A stretch of DNA of 40,482 nt from a virus. The DNA is taken from positions 1 to 40,482 of IMG/VR virus record IMGVR_UViG_3300010396_000069. One strand, 5' to 3'. The notes below the pieces were generated by a model. It did not search any database and was not told the DNA's origin. It worked only from the letters and a program-made list of their open reading frames with translations. The translations under genes and the position numbers were made by a program. Below are positions 1-7,266 of this stretch, in pieces. The stretch's first letter is position 1, and every line of letters begins with the position of its first letter.

Positions 1-2
1 CG

Positions 3-326
3 GCAGCTTCCTCCGGCAGCTACAGCAAGGCAGCTTCCTCCGGCAGCTACAGCACGGCAGCTTCCTCCGGCAGCTACAGCAAGGCAGCTTCCTCCGGCGA
101 CTCCAGCACGGCAGCTTCCTCCGGCAACTACAGCACGGCAGCTTCCTCCGGCTACTCCAGCACGGCAGCTTCCTCCGGCAACTACAGCACGGCAGCTTCC
201 TCCGGCAACTCCAGCACGGCAGCTTCCTCCGGCGACTCCAGCACGGCAGCTTCCTCCGGCGACTCCAGCACGGCAGCTTCCTCCGGCAGCTACAGCAAGG
301 CAGCTTCCTCCGGCGACTCCAGCACG
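3..326 (+). repeat. Twelve in-frame 27-bp tandem repeats
   Basis: Twelve perfect-length 27-bp units each encode nine residues. GCAGCTTCCTCCGGC is constant in every unit. Codon 6 varies among AGC, GAC, AAC and TAC; codon 7 is TAC or TCC; codon 9 is AAG or ACG. More units may lie beyond the left edge. Such an array can expand or contract by slippage or recombination without a frameshift. Confidence 0.97.
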
Positions 327-545
327 GCAATTGCGATCGGAAAAGACACCATGGCGATGGCTGCTGGCGTTGGATGTGTTGTCCAGGCTGGAGAGAATGG
401 ATGTTTTTCGACGGCCTACTTTGACGAAAAGAGGAAGCGAAATCGCATCTTTGTTGGATACGTCGGCGAAGACGGCATCAAGGCTGACACTCCTTACCGC
501 GTGAAGGTTATGAAGACGAAGGCTGTTTGGGAGGAGGCGAAATGA
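3..545 (+). CDS. DUF7666-type repeat protein, 5' end beyond window
   Basis: The frame is open from the left edge. It reads twelve 9-residue repeats (AASSG-xx-S-K/T) and then a unique C-terminal part of about 70 residues with TAIAIGKDTMAM, an aromatic strand, and GIKADTPYRVK. Phage proteins assigned to DUF7666 have this layout: an N-terminal domain, a run of ATSGD/ATSGN-like repeats, and a tail ending in a KIKADTxY-like motif. The role of the family is unknown. The N-terminal domain is missing here because the window starts inside the repeats. An internal ATG at 351 is probably not the start, since the reading frame is continuous upstream. The stop overlaps the next small ORF (ATGA). Family assignment is from pattern recall, not a search. 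Confidence 0.75.
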   Translation, partial: AASSGSYSKAASSGSYSTAASSGSYSKAASSGDSSTAASSGNYSTAASSGYSSTAASSGNYSTAASSGNSSTAASSGDSSTAASSGDSSTAASSGSYSKAASSGDSSTAIAIGKDTMAMAAGVGCVVQAGENGCFSTAYFDEKRKRNRIFVGYVGEDGIKADTPYRVKVMKTKAVWEEAK

Positions 546-613
546 AGACCTCAGAAGCCTTTGATGCCCTTACCTTGTTTGTGATTTTGATTGCTATGGC
601 GGTGGTGCTATGA
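542..613 (+). CDS. 23-residue hydrophobic peptide
   Basis: This short ORF overlaps the stop of the repeat-protein gene and the start of the ERF gene (ATGA at both ends), as expected for translational coupling. After MKTSEAFDA the peptide is almost entirely hydrophobic (LTLFVILIAMAVVL), so one membrane segment is likely. A ribosome-binding site is present upstream (GAGGAGG). No function can be assigned. It could be a chance ORF, but the double overlap and RBS favour a real gene. Confidence 0.5.
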   Translation: MKTSEAFDALTLFVILIAMAVVL

Positions 614-1398
614 ACGAAATACAAGGAAAGCTCGCTACCAAGATGGTCGCGGCGATGAAGTCTATCGATGCCGTTGCGAAGACTGGCAAGAACACTAAGC
701 AGGGCTATGACTATGTGACGGCGGCAGACGTTGCCGATGAAGTTCGTTCGGCCCTAGTTGAACACGGTATTGCTTTCGATTACAGCATCGTGGATACCGA
801 TCGATGGGAGAGACCTACTTCTAGCGGCGGTTCTATGATGTGCATCCAGATCACGGCGGATTGCAGATTCACTGACACAGAAAGCGGCGAGTCTCTGACG
901 GTTCGCGGTCTCGGATGGGGCATGGACTCGCTAGACAAGGCCCCATACAAGGCTATGACTGGCCTATTGAAGTATGTGCTTCGCATGAACTTCATTATCC
1001 CGGATAACGCCGATCCCGAGAACGACAATGGCGATAAACTTCATCAGCCGCAGACACAGAGGGCCGCTAAGCCATTCACTCCGAGTGGCGCAGAGGTTGA
1101 TTACCACACGCAGATGCAACGCGACAGTAGGCCCCGCCCTGATGCCCCAGACCCTAGCGATGCCGATGAAGACTTCGACACTCACATGGAAAAGGCGCAA
1201 CAGGTTCGCCAGCCGCAAGTCCGCACCGGCCCTGTTATCACTGAACCCCAGGCTAAGAGGTTCTTCGGAATTGCGATGGGAAGCGGTAAGTCTAAGGCGC
1301 AGATCAATGACTACCTTGCAGGAAAAGGATATGGCCATACCAGTGAGATAGCCAAGTCCGACTACGAGACCTGCTGCGAATGGGCTGCCTCAAAATGA
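610..1398 (+). CDS. ERF-family single-strand annealing protein
   Basis: The 262-residue product resembles the ERF superfamily of phage recombinases. These bind single-stranded DNA and anneal complementary strands, and in P22 ERF circularises the infecting genome. The N-terminal half has the family look: an amphipathic start, then KTGKNTKQGYDYVTAADV, a long polar helix and a stretch ending MTGLLKYVLRM. The middle (about 140-205) is Pro/Asp/Gln-rich linker. A small C-terminal helical domain follows from ITEPQAKRFF. The next gene is a PD-(D/E)XK nuclease, the usual exonuclease partner of annealing proteins, and the two overlap by ATGA. Family call from sequence look; confidence good. Confidence 0.8.
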   Translation: MNEIQGKLATKMVAAMKSIDAVAKTGKNTKQGYDYVTAADVADEVRSALVEHGIAFDYSIVDTDRWERPTSSGGSMMCIQITADCRFTDTESGESLTVRGLGWGMDSLDKAPYKAMTGLLKYVLRMNFIIPDNADPENDNGDKLHQPQTQRAAKPFTPSGAEVDYHTQMQRDSRPRPDAPDPSDADEDFDTHMEKAQQVRQPQVRTGPVITEPQAKRFFGIAMGSGKSKAQINDYLAGKGYGHTSEIAKSDYETCCEWAASK

Positions 1399-2063
1399 TA
1401 ATTCCGCACACATTCGACGAGGAAAGTCATGTCTATAAGGTGCCAGGACGGTTTGTTCTTGCTACCTCGGACATTATCTCTCTCAACGGACTCTCAAACT
1501 ACAACGGGATTCCGACAGCCGTTCTTGAACACGCAAGTTGGCGCGGCACGCAGCTCCACAGAGCTATCCAGTTCTTCGAGGAAGATTCCTGTGTACCTGA
1601 TATGCCGGACGAAGTAGTTCCCTATTTCCAAGGTTATTGCAAGTTCCGCACCGACTATGATTTTGAACCTGTTGGCGAGATGGAGAAGCAGATCGTTTAT
1701 GAGCATGACGGCACGGAGCAGGCTGTAGGTTGCACGATCGACCTTCGTGGTTATGTCAAGGGCAAGCCTTATATTTGCGATGCCAAGACGAGCGCAAAGC
1801 AGTACGGGAAGGCCAAGGCTCAGAAGTTACTGGCGTGGAGGATGCAGACACAGAGTTATTTCTGCGCTACCAGCTTCGATGAGAAATGGTGGGAACTTTG
1901 TGATTCAAACGATACCTGCGGTCGAGGAATTATTCAGGTCAACAAAGAAGGCGGGTATGAGTTCCACGATTTTGGAGCTTTGGATGATACCCACCTTTGG
2001 GACTCTTGCGTACGAATGGCAGTAGCAAAACTAGCATCAGGATTTCAAATGGAGCGCCGCTAA
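1395..2063 (+). CDS. PD-(D/E)XK (RecB/Cas4-like) nuclease
   Basis: The start at 1395 overlaps the ERF stop (ATGA); an in-frame ATG at 1380 would add five residues but lies inside the upstream gene. The 222-residue product carries a PD-(D/E)XK core: H55 in an early helix, GCTID with D116, then D129-A-K131 after a hairpin, followed by a helix with Q and Y (QTQSY). This is the pattern of RecB/Cas4-like phage exonucleases that resect ends for an annealing partner. It is likely to work with the ERF protein in DNA recombination or replication. It overlaps the next gene by one base (TAATG). Confidence 0.75.
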   Translation: MIIPHTFDEESHVYKVPGRFVLATSDIISLNGLSNYNGIPTAVLEHASWRGTQLHRAIQFFEEDSCVPDMPDEVVPYFQGYCKFRTDYDFEPVGEMEKQIVYEHDGTEQAVGCTIDLRGYVKGKPYICDAKTSAKQYGKAKAQKLLAWRMQTQSYFCATSFDEKWWELCDSNDTCGRGIIQVNKEGGYEFHDFGALDDTHLWDSCVRMAVAKLASGFQMERR

Positions 2064-2440
2064 TGCGACCACACAAATACTTCACCGCAGAGCCCGAAGC
2101 AGTTACTACCTTCCCAGACGGACGGGAACGGTGCAACACGAACGCTGCCGGCAAACGTGAGTACCTTGCCCGCACGGTTGAGATGTGGGAGCGCCAGAAC
2201 GGCTTGTGCGCGATCTGCGGACATCCTATTGAGCTTCGATACGCCCAATTCGACCATCAGGCAGGAAGAGGCCATGGCGGCGGCCATAGAACGGACGCTG
2301 TTCTTGATGTAGAAGGCAACTGGATCAATGCCGCTGTGCACGGAATTTGCAATATCCGCAAAGGTTCAAAGCGCTATCACTGGCTAGAAGAAAAGTACGT
2401 TCCTGTAAGCAAATCACATGATGTTAAGGAGGTTGCATGA
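2063..2440 (+). CDS. HNH endonuclease-like protein
   Basis: The start at 2063 (TAATG) abuts the nuclease gene; a longer reading from 1997 would run deep into it. The 125-residue product has an HNH-type zinc nuclease core: C49-x2-C52, D64-H65 in FDHQ, N89, H93 and C96-N97 followed by KGS. The first Cys pair is kept, and a second zinc ligand pair is partly present. Small HNH proteins of this kind sit among phage recombination genes and may act as nicking or junction enzymes; packaging-type HNH proteins usually lie next to terminase. Which role applies here is not shown. Confidence 0.7.
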   Translation: MRPHKYFTAEPEAVTTFPDGRERCNTNAAGKREYLARTVEMWERQNGLCAICGHPIELRYAQFDHQAGRGHGGGHRTDAVLDVEGNWINAAVHGICNIRKGSKRYHWLEEKYVPVSKSHDVKEVA

Positions 2441-2601
2441 AGAAGTGGGCTTGGGTTGCATTGAACACGATTGGATTTTTGGCTGCCGTATTTCTAAGTG
2501 CAAGTTCTTGGCACACCAACCGGGAAGCAGCATGGGGGTGGGGATGTACCGCACTCTACGCTTGTGGCGAAACTCTTACCTCGTTTTCGGAGGCTCTGTG
2601 A
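2437..2601 (+). CDS. Small protein with N-terminal membrane segment or signal
   Basis: The 54-residue product begins MKKWAWVALNTIGFLAAVFLSASSW, a signal-peptide-like or single-pass hydrophobic stretch. A Trp- and Cys-containing tail follows. A strong Shine-Dalgarno sequence (AAGGAGG, 2426-2432) precedes the ATG, and the stop overlaps the next start (TGATG). No family recognised. The same RBS-to-start string (AAGGAGGTTGCATGA) precedes the last gene in the window at 40435. Confidence 0.65.
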   Translation: MKKWAWVALNTIGFLAAVFLSASSWHTNREAAWGWGCTALYACGETLTSFSEAL

Positions 2602-2867
2602 TGCCAGAACCTAACGACAGCGCCAAGACCCGCGAGGTAATACGAGACCTGTTATCTCGCGGGCACCACTACTCAAATTATGAGATCCAAGGCTATTTGC
2701 AGATAACGCTAGGCCGGTTGATCTCTGAGTCGGCAGTAAGTGCTCGCGTTCGTGACTTATGCAAGCCTCAGTTCGGGGGCTATACCGTGATTTCCCGTAA
2801 GCGGCATGGGGTAACAGCTTGGGAGTACATGATTCCAACGGCTAACAAGGATCAGAAGGCGGCGTAG
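2601..2867 (+). CDS. Winged-helix-like small phage protein
   Basis: The start at 2601 follows the upstream stop (TGATG). A longer frame from 2418 is a shadow of the small membrane gene. The 88-residue product has a helix, NYEIQGYLQ, then ISESAVSARVRDLCK and FGGYTVISRKRHG. This looks like a winged helix-turn-helix with its recognition helix at SAVSARVRDL and a wing at GYTV. Phage proteins of this type sit near replication genes and probably bind DNA. It lies two bases before the replication-organiser gene. Target unknown. Confidence 0.55.
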   Translation: MPEPNDSAKTREVIRDLLSRGHHYSNYEIQGYLQITLGRLISESAVSARVRDLCKPQFGGYTVISRKRHGVTAWEYMIPTANKDQKAA

Positions 2868-2869
2868 AT

Positions 2870-3823
2870 ATGGCATTACGAGCGGTTCCAGAGCATCCGA
2901 AGTTCTTCGCGCTGAAGGATGCATTACATATCCGCAAGTATCACGCTCTGGGCATTCTGGAGGCGTTATGGCACTTCGCAGGGAAGTTCGCACCTCGTGG
3001 CAACGTAGGAAAGTTCAAAGACTCCGAAATAGAAGGTTGGCTCGAATGGGATGGGGAGCGCGGAGCATTGGTCGCCGCTCTCACAGATGTTGGATGGCTT
3101 GATAAGTCCGAAGAGCATCGCTTGGTTATTCATGATTGGCATGAGCATGCTGACCAGACTACTCGGAAGCAACTTGGCCGGACAAAGACTGCATTTGTCT
3201 CAGACATGTCTGGACAAGTCTCGGACGTGTCGGGACAAAACGGGAAAGTTTCAGGACCCCCAGAGCCTGTGCCTGTGCCTGTGCCTGTGCCTGACCCAGA
3301 GCCAGTACCAGCGCCAAAGACTCTTGCGTCCACCGCTATCGCGGTTCCCGCAGCACGCGGCAAGCTGGTTTGCACTTTGCCATTGAACACCGGAGATCAC
3401 GAAGTCTTCGAAGCGAGCGTTCAGGAGTGGATTGCTTTGTACCCCGCAGTGGACATTCGGCAGGAACTCCGCACGATGAAGGGCTGGCTGCTGGGAAGCC
3501 CACAGAGGCGCAAGACGAAGAGCGGGATCGGGAAGTTTATCAACGCATGGTTTGCACGAGCACAGAACGAATCTAGACCGGGAGTAGGAAATGGAACAAT
3601 CAATCGCAATCACGGAAAAACGGGCGGGAACCTTGATGCAGCAGCACAAGCCATCGCCTTCCTCGAAGCGCGAGATCGTACTGGCGCTGACGAAGTTCGC
3701 GGAGCGCAGACAGGCGCAGGTGAATGGATCGACCCTGGCGACGTTCGCGGAGGACCTGGAGCACTTCTCATTGATGGACATCGAAGCGGGATTGAAGGCG
3801 ATATCCTCTCGCCGCCGCGCTGA
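2870..3823 (+). CDS. Replication organiser/initiator-like protein
   Basis: The N-terminal ~100 residues (HPKFFALKDAL, ILEALWHFAG, then EIEGWLEWDGERGALVAAL and LVIHDWHEH) match the N-terminal domain common in phage replisome organisers and helicase-loader partners. A Pro-rich linker (PEPVPVPVPVP) and a second domain (about 165-235, with IALYPAVDIRQEL and GKFINAWFAR) follow. This is the layout of two-domain phage initiation proteins that bind an origin and recruit helicase. Residues after about 241 are read from DNA that also codes for the next gene, in another frame. That 233-bp overlap is unusual and suggests either dual coding or a lost stop. Confidence 0.65.
   Translation: MALRAVPEHPKFFALKDALHIRKYHALGILEALWHFAGKFAPRGNVGKFKDSEIEGWLEWDGERGALVAALTDVGWLDKSEEHRLVIHDWHEHADQTTRKQLGRTKTAFVSDMSGQVSDVSGQNGKVSGPPEPVPVPVPVPDPEPVPAPKTLASTAIAVPAARGKLVCTLPLNTGDHEVFEASVQEWIALYPAVDIRQELRTMKGWLLGSPQRRKTKSGIGKFINAWFARAQNESRPGVGNGTINRNHGKTGGNLDAAAQAIAFLEARDRTGADEVRGAQTGAGEWIDPGDVRGGPGALLIDGHRSGIEGDILSPPR
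3197..3238 (+). repeat. Two diverged 21-bp tandem copies in linker
   Basis: Two adjacent 21-bp units (3197-3217 and 3218-3238) are closely similar. They encode VSDMSGQ and VSDVSGQ in the linker of the replication protein. They look like an old in-frame tandem duplication. Confidence 0.75.
3266..3289 (+). repeat. CCTGTG x4 microsatellite
   Basis: Four perfect CCTGTG hexamers encode PVPVPVPV in the linker between the two domains of the replication protein. Length changes here would keep the frame and alter only linker length. Confidence 0.95.
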
Positions 3824-4205
3824 AGGGGAGACGGCCTTCCCTGAGATTCAGGCGATTGTGGAAGAGTGCCAAGCAGCCTCGCGCAGTCGCCGCATCGCCG
3901 CTGAGCGCGAGCGACGTATGGCAGATGAGGCCGCAGAACGCCGGCGCCGGGAGACGCACCCTGAAGACTACATCGCGGACGACGAAATCAAGGCAATGGC
4001 GGAAAAGCTATCGGCAAAGATTGGATTCGAGCAGCCGAAGGAGATAGAAATTCGCGAGCCTGCGATGCTTGCCTGCCCACACTGCTCGAAGGCTTTACCT
4101 GTATCCCCAAACATCCGCTTCTGGACCGCAGAAGAACTCAGAACCCACGCCGACACTTTAGACGAGTTGCAGCGTATGGCAGATAAGAACAGGGTGAGCC
4201 AGTGA
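3591..4205 (+). CDS. Uncharacterised replication-region protein
   Basis: The 204-residue product begins inside the upstream gene; the ATG has an RBS-like GTAGGA just before it. The N-terminal half is helical (ALTKFAERRQAQ, TLATFAEDLEHFS, AGLKAISSRRRAEGETAFPEI). The centre is a highly charged Arg/Glu helix. The C-terminus has a CPHC pair in ACPHCSKALP and a final helix. The helical half resembles loader or primosome accessory proteins next to phage initiators, but I do not recognise a family. An alternative ATG at 3636 would shorten it by 15 residues and still leave a long overlap. It overlaps the methyltransferase start by four bases. Confidence 0.7.
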   Translation: MEQSIAITEKRAGTLMQQHKPSPSSKREIVLALTKFAERRQAQVNGSTLATFAEDLEHFSLMDIEAGLKAISSRRRAEGETAFPEIQAIVEECQAASRSRRIAAERERRMADEAAERRRRETHPEDYIADDEIKAMAEKLSAKIGFEQPKEIEIREPAMLACPHCSKALPVSPNIRFWTAEELRTHADTLDELQRMADKNRVSQ

Positions 4206-4852
4206 AACCTTACTACGAAGAAGCGGGGATAACGATTTATCACGGGGACTGCAGGGAGATTCTGCCCGCCGCAATCGCTTCTCTGGATTTACCTTCTTGC
4301 ATCATCGCTGACCCTCCTTACGGCGTCGGTAAGGACTATGGAGAAGGATCGAAAGACGATCTGGCAACATTTCAATGGGCTGTAGAACTGGTGGCGGATG
4401 CAGGCCTCCCTGCAAGCGTCCATATGTCGGTAAGTCGCCTTTATGACCTTCCACGTCGGCCCCAGTGGACCGCAGTCTGGAATAAACCGCTGGGAATGTC
4501 GGGACTGATAGCTTATCCAATTTATCCGCACTGGGAGCCAATAGCTTTTTACAACATCAAGGGCGACTATGCGGGAAACAATGGCCACCGATCGGATGTT
4601 TATGAGTTCATGCCCATACGTGCGGACAAAGAAGGCCACCCTACACCTAAGCCCGAAGGACTAGCTGCAGAACTGATCCGGTTCTTCAACACCTATGTAG
4701 TTATCGACCCATTTTCGGGAAGCGGAACTACTCTCGTGGCTGCGAAAAACTTGAGATATTCCGCGGTAGGTATAGAGATCGAGGAAAAATATTGCGAGAT
4801 AGCAGCTAACCGTCTACGGCAGTCAGTGTTGAACTTCGAAGGTGTTGCATGA
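4202..4852 (+). CDS. Orphan DNA methyltransferase, beta-class (DPPY)
   Basis: The gene starts with GTG overlapping the upstream stop (GTGA). The 216-residue product has DPPY at 37-40 (motif IV) and FSGSGTT at 171-177 (motif I). Motif IV before motif I marks the beta class of adenine-N6 or cytosine-N4 methyltransferases. HPTPKPE before motif I is also typical. It is short for the class and has little room for a separate target-recognition domain; the stretch between motifs (about 55-150) must hold it. No restriction enzyme lies nearby, so it probably protects phage DNA or marks it for regulation. Substrate base and site are not predictable here. Confidence 0.85.
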   Translation: MKPYYEEAGITIYHGDCREILPAAIASLDLPSCIIADPPYGVGKDYGEGSKDDLATFQWAVELVADAGLPASVHMSVSRLYDLPRRPQWTAVWNKPLGMSGLIAYPIYPHWEPIAFYNIKGDYAGNNGHRSDVYEFMPIRADKEGHPTPKPEGLAAELIRFFNTYVVIDPFSGSGTTLVAAKNLRYSAVGIEIEEKYCEIAANRLRQSVLNFEGVA

Positions 4853-5190
4853 GACCACGAAAGCAAATCCTCCTAGTCTGCTGCGATGAGTTCCGCTCTT
4901 CCGAACTGCGGCTGGTCATGGAAACAAGAATGCCTGCGAAAGTAACTATCGCATCCGGCATTGGCATAGTGACAGCAGTAAAGGCTCAAGACTTCCACTG
5001 TGCAGTACTAACTCACTCCGACAAAGAGGTAATTGATTTCCTACGCAGAAAGGAAGTACCTACTTTGGAGATTGGATCTGGAGTTAGCTATGCGGATCGT
5101 ATGGTGAGCGGAAGCATGATGGAGATTTTAGAGGCGGTAAAGATCATGTGTACAAGAAAGCGCGGGCCGAAAGTGAGGAAAGCGGCATGA
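4849..5190 (+). CDS. Degenerate receiver-like small protein
   Basis: The 113-residue product starts RKQILLVCCDEFRSSELRLVMETR, then KVTIASGIGIVTAVKAQDFHCAVLTHSD. This resembles the first half of a response-regulator receiver domain: hydrophobic strand, acidic pair, helix, strand, helix, strand. The phosphoacceptor Asp expected at the end of the third strand is replaced (AVLTH). A basic C-terminus follows. If the resemblance is real, it is a non-phosphorylatable receiver-like fold, but the similarity is weak. It overlaps neighbours by ATGA at both ends. Confidence 0.6.
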   Translation: MRPRKQILLVCCDEFRSSELRLVMETRMPAKVTIASGIGIVTAVKAQDFHCAVLTHSDKEVIDFLRRKEVPTLEIGSGVSYADRMVSGSMMEILEAVKIMCTRKRGPKVRKAA

Positions 5191-5417
5191 GTGAAAAGGA
5201 TATGGATGTGTGCATTGAATCGCGTGGATTACCGGACGGACGTGGTGGGCTGTACCTAAACGGAGAACTGATACGAATCTTCGATACCGAGGCTGAGAGT
5301 GATAGTGCCGGACTCGCTGCGATTAGACACATGATCGTGGATGGTGTGGCCGAACAAACAGGGCAAGCCTACAAAGATGACAAGCCGATAGACCTTTTTG
5401 ATATGAGGGTGCGATGA
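5187..5417 (+). CDS. Hypothetical early phage protein
   Basis: The start at 5187 overlaps the upstream stop (ATGA) and has a GAGGAA RBS; a longer reading from 5148 would lie inside the upstream gene. The 76-residue product is acidic, with GLYLNGELIRIFDTEAESDS and AAIRHMIVDGVAEQTG. No family recognised. It overlaps the DUF1064 gene by four bases, so the two are probably translated together. Confidence 0.65.
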   Translation: MSEKDMDVCIESRGLPDGRGGLYLNGELIRIFDTEAESDSAGLAAIRHMIVDGVAEQTGQAYKDDKPIDLFDMRVR

Positions 5418-5743
5418 ATAATAACTACGCACTCGGCAGACTACCCGCAGGCCACATGAATAAAACCGAGGCCGCTTATGCTTCTCAACTCGAACTACGT
5501 AAAAGGGTCGGTGAATTGCAGTGGTATTTGTTCGAGGGAATCAAATTGAGGCTCGCCGATCTTACTTTCTACAGCCCTGATTTTATCGTCATGAATTCTG
5601 AGGGCTTGATTGAATGCCATGAGGTAAAAGGCTTCTGGCAAGATGATGCACGAGTGAAGATCAAAATGGCCGCGAGCCTGTTCCCTTTCAAGTTCATTGC
5701 GATCAAAAAGGTCAAAGGTGGATGGGAAGAGGAGGCATTTTAG
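5414..5743 (+). CDS. DUF1064-family, putative junction-resolving nuclease
   Basis: The 109-residue product fits DUF1064: MNKTEAAYA, then FEGIKLRLADLTFYSPDF, ECHEVKGFW-DDARVKIK-AA and a GGWEEEAF ending. The family has a PD-(D/E)XK-like core, seen here as E19, D56 (SPDF) and E-V-K in HEVKG. It is often placed functionally with phage Holliday-junction resolvases or structure-specific nucleases, though activity is inferred. It sits among recombination and replication genes. The full family length seems to be present. Confidence 0.8.
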   Translation: MNNNYALGRLPAGHMNKTEAAYASQLELRKRVGELQWYLFEGIKLRLADLTFYSPDFIVMNSEGLIECHEVKGFWQDDARVKIKMAASLFPFKFIAIKKVKGGWEEEAF

Positions 5744-6073
5744 ATGAGCGAACAGAAGGACTACGAACGCTACCTAAAGGGTGAGTATTATCCTGGTGCA
5801 CCGAAAACACAATGGCGGCTCGACTTCGAGGCCTACATGGCGGCCAAGGCCGTAGCCCCCGCGAAGATTAGCAAAGTAGTTGCGAAGCCTGCCCGCAAGC
5901 GTTCAGTAGTGAAAGAATCTACGCGCAGGAAGTGCACAGAGCCCGGATGCAAAGCACTTCTTTACTCGAACAGCACTTATGACAAGTGCCGAAAACATGC
6001 AACGAAGTTACGGATGGCGAAGCAGAACGAACGACGAAGGCGGCAGCGGATGGAAGCGAAGGTGGCCGCATGA
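5744..6073 (+). CDS. Basic zinc-motif protein
   Basis: The gene follows the upstream stop directly and has a GAGGAGG RBS. The 109-residue product has a charged N-terminal helix, an Ala/Lys/Pro-rich linker and a C-terminal motif C64-x4-C69-x12-C82-x2-H85, followed by a very basic tail (KQNERRRRQRME). This looks like a small zinc finger that could bind nucleic acid. Family not recognised. Confidence 0.7.
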   Translation: MSEQKDYERYLKGEYYPGAPKTQWRLDFEAYMAAKAVAPAKISKVVAKPARKRSVVKESTRRKCTEPGCKALLYSNSTYDKCRKHATKLRMAKQNERRRRQRMEAKVAA

Positions 6074-6237
6074 TTGCAGGTAAATATCAACAGTTGCTGG
6101 ACCGGTGCACAGGTAAAGTTCCGAGGCCTCATTTGAAGCCCAAGCCCCTCACTAGAATTGAGAAACAGCACCTAGAAGCATTGGATTCAATTCAAGATCA
6201 GTATCACAACTTCTTTGAGAAGCAAGAGAGGAACTGA
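6070..6237 (+). CDS. Hypothetical 55-residue protein
   Basis: The ATG at 6070 overlaps the upstream stop (ATGA); an upstream ATG at 5986 reads through the previous gene and is rejected. The product MIAGKYQQLLDRCTGKVPRP continues into a charged helix ending FFEKQERN. No family recognised. Confidence 0.55.
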   Translation: MIAGKYQQLLDRCTGKVPRPHLKPKPLTRIEKQHLEALDSIQDQYHNFFEKQERN

Positions 6238-6238
6238 G

Positions 6239-6415
6239 ATGGCCCCACGATATACCAAAGAACATAAAGACATGGCATTAGAACAAGAACAACCGCTGTT
6301 TACGCTTGACCTCTGGTACAGCAAGACAGGCCGCAGAACCACCATACAAGGGGTTTCCGAAGCTGCACTGGAAGAAGCTATTAGGGCCGCACTTTGTGCC
6401 GCTCGCAAGCAGTAA
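6239..6415 (+). CDS. Hypothetical 58-residue protein
   Basis: The ATG at 6239 has AGAGAGGAA upstream and follows the previous stop by one base. The product contains LFTLDLWYSKTGRRTTIQG, two likely strands, and a helix, ALEEAIRAALCAARKQ. This beta-beta-alpha look is common in small phage proteins. No function is known. Confidence 0.6.
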   Translation: MAPRYTKEHKDMALEQEQPLFTLDLWYSKTGRRTTIQGVSEAALEEAIRAALCAARKQ

Positions 6416-6453
6416 TTCATTTTCTATCTAACGACCAAGAGAGGTGAAGGGGA

Positions 6454-6738
6454 ATGAGCGAACAGAAAATACTTGAGGATGCCGTAGAGGAAACAAAGAA
6501 GGCTTATGATCTGGCTTCTGAAAACCTTCGGCTATACATGATCACAAATAGTGGATTCTCGATGGGTGACAAGGTTGAGTATGGATATCCTAGACGCCGA
6601 AAGATGGGGATAGTAGTGGGTTTTAGGAGCAGTTGGGAAGGATTCAAACAAATTCCTATCATCGCTAAGTTAAATAAAGATGGATCTACCCACGCTACCC
6701 AAAGGGATAGATACCCTGAAAACCCTGTCAAAGTTTAG
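6454..6738 (+). CDS. Hypothetical protein with KOW-like strand region
   Basis: The start has an AGGGGA RBS (AGGTGAAGGGGAATG). The 94-residue product has an N-terminal helix (to about 30). After it comes a beta-rich part, MGDKVEYGYPRRRKMGIVVGF, that resembles the short SH3-like or KOW-like fold seen in many small proteins (GDxVxY...GxVxG). The resemblance is weak and the function unknown. Confidence 0.65.
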   Translation: MSEQKILEDAVEETKKAYDLASENLRLYMITNSGFSMGDKVEYGYPRRRKMGIVVGFRSSWEGFKQIPIIAKLNKDGSTHATQRDRYPENPVKV

Positions 6739-6771
6739 TTTGATCTCTCACCACCACAGAAAGGAAGAGAC

Positions 6772-6936
6772 ATGGACAATTGGGATAAGAAAGTAAATGA
6801 GATTCTCAACCGAACTCGCCATGGCGTACAGCTCTGCGATCTGATGGGTGAAGATGCTGACACGATGGAAACACTGAAGGCCAATGGTTTCCCGCCGGAT
6901 GTTATCGAAGACATGTTAGCTGGAGGTGCCGAGTGA
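6772..6936 (+). CDS. Hypothetical 54-residue protein
   Basis: This short gene has a good AAAGGAAGAG RBS and MDNWDKKVNEILNRTRHG at its start. The product is acidic and helical, ending PPDVIEDMLAGGAE. Its stop overlaps the GTG of the following frame. No family recognised. Confidence 0.6.
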   Translation: MDNWDKKVNEILNRTRHGVQLCDLMGEDADTMETLKANGFPPDVIEDMLAGGAE

Positions 6937-6962
6937 ATAGCGCAGAAGGAACGGAGAGAGTT

Positions 6963-7238
6963 ATGGAACCCACGAAAGGCCCGTGGCATTACCAGGAAGA
7001 TAGTGATGCCTACACGCACATCATTCGTGGGTCGAAGGGTGAATTCATCGGTTCAGCACCTCAAGGGACAAACGGTGAATGTGAGGCCAATGCACGCATT
7101 ATGGCGGCATCTCCTGAACTACTGGAGGCGTTGAAGAAAATAATGGAGATGCGTGACAGGTGTTACATCCCAAACGACGGTGACTGGTGGGACAAAATGG
7201 CTAATTCGGCCATCGCCAAAGCTGAGGCTAAATCATGA
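6963..7238 (+). CDS. Small phage protein of 'ANARIMAASPELLEALK' type
   Basis: I chose ATG 6963 because GGAGAGAG lies just before it and the family starts close to a TKGPWHY-like motif; GTG 6933 would add ten residues and overlap the previous stop. The product has GPWHYQEDSD, a strand pair, then CEANARIMAASPELLEALKK. Small proteins with an N-terminal PGPW motif and a C-terminal ANAxLIAAAPELL helix are widespread in phages. Their function is unknown. A ten-codon ORF follows at 7235 and is not called. Confidence 0.75.
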   Translation: MEPTKGPWHYQEDSDAYTHIIRGSKGEFIGSAPQGTNGECEANARIMAASPELLEALKKIMEMRDRCYIPNDGDWWDKMANSAIAKAEAKS

Positions 7239-7266
7239 CTAAAGAGCAGGCAGAGGGAGTGGAACA

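Noticed and set aside
3-326. CRISPR-like array
   Set aside because: Units are contiguous 27-bp in-frame coding repeats with no spacers, and they continue into a protein C-terminus.
964-1351. Reverse and alternate-frame ORFs over the ERF gene
   Set aside because: No RBS, poor composition, and fully contained in a well-supported gene.
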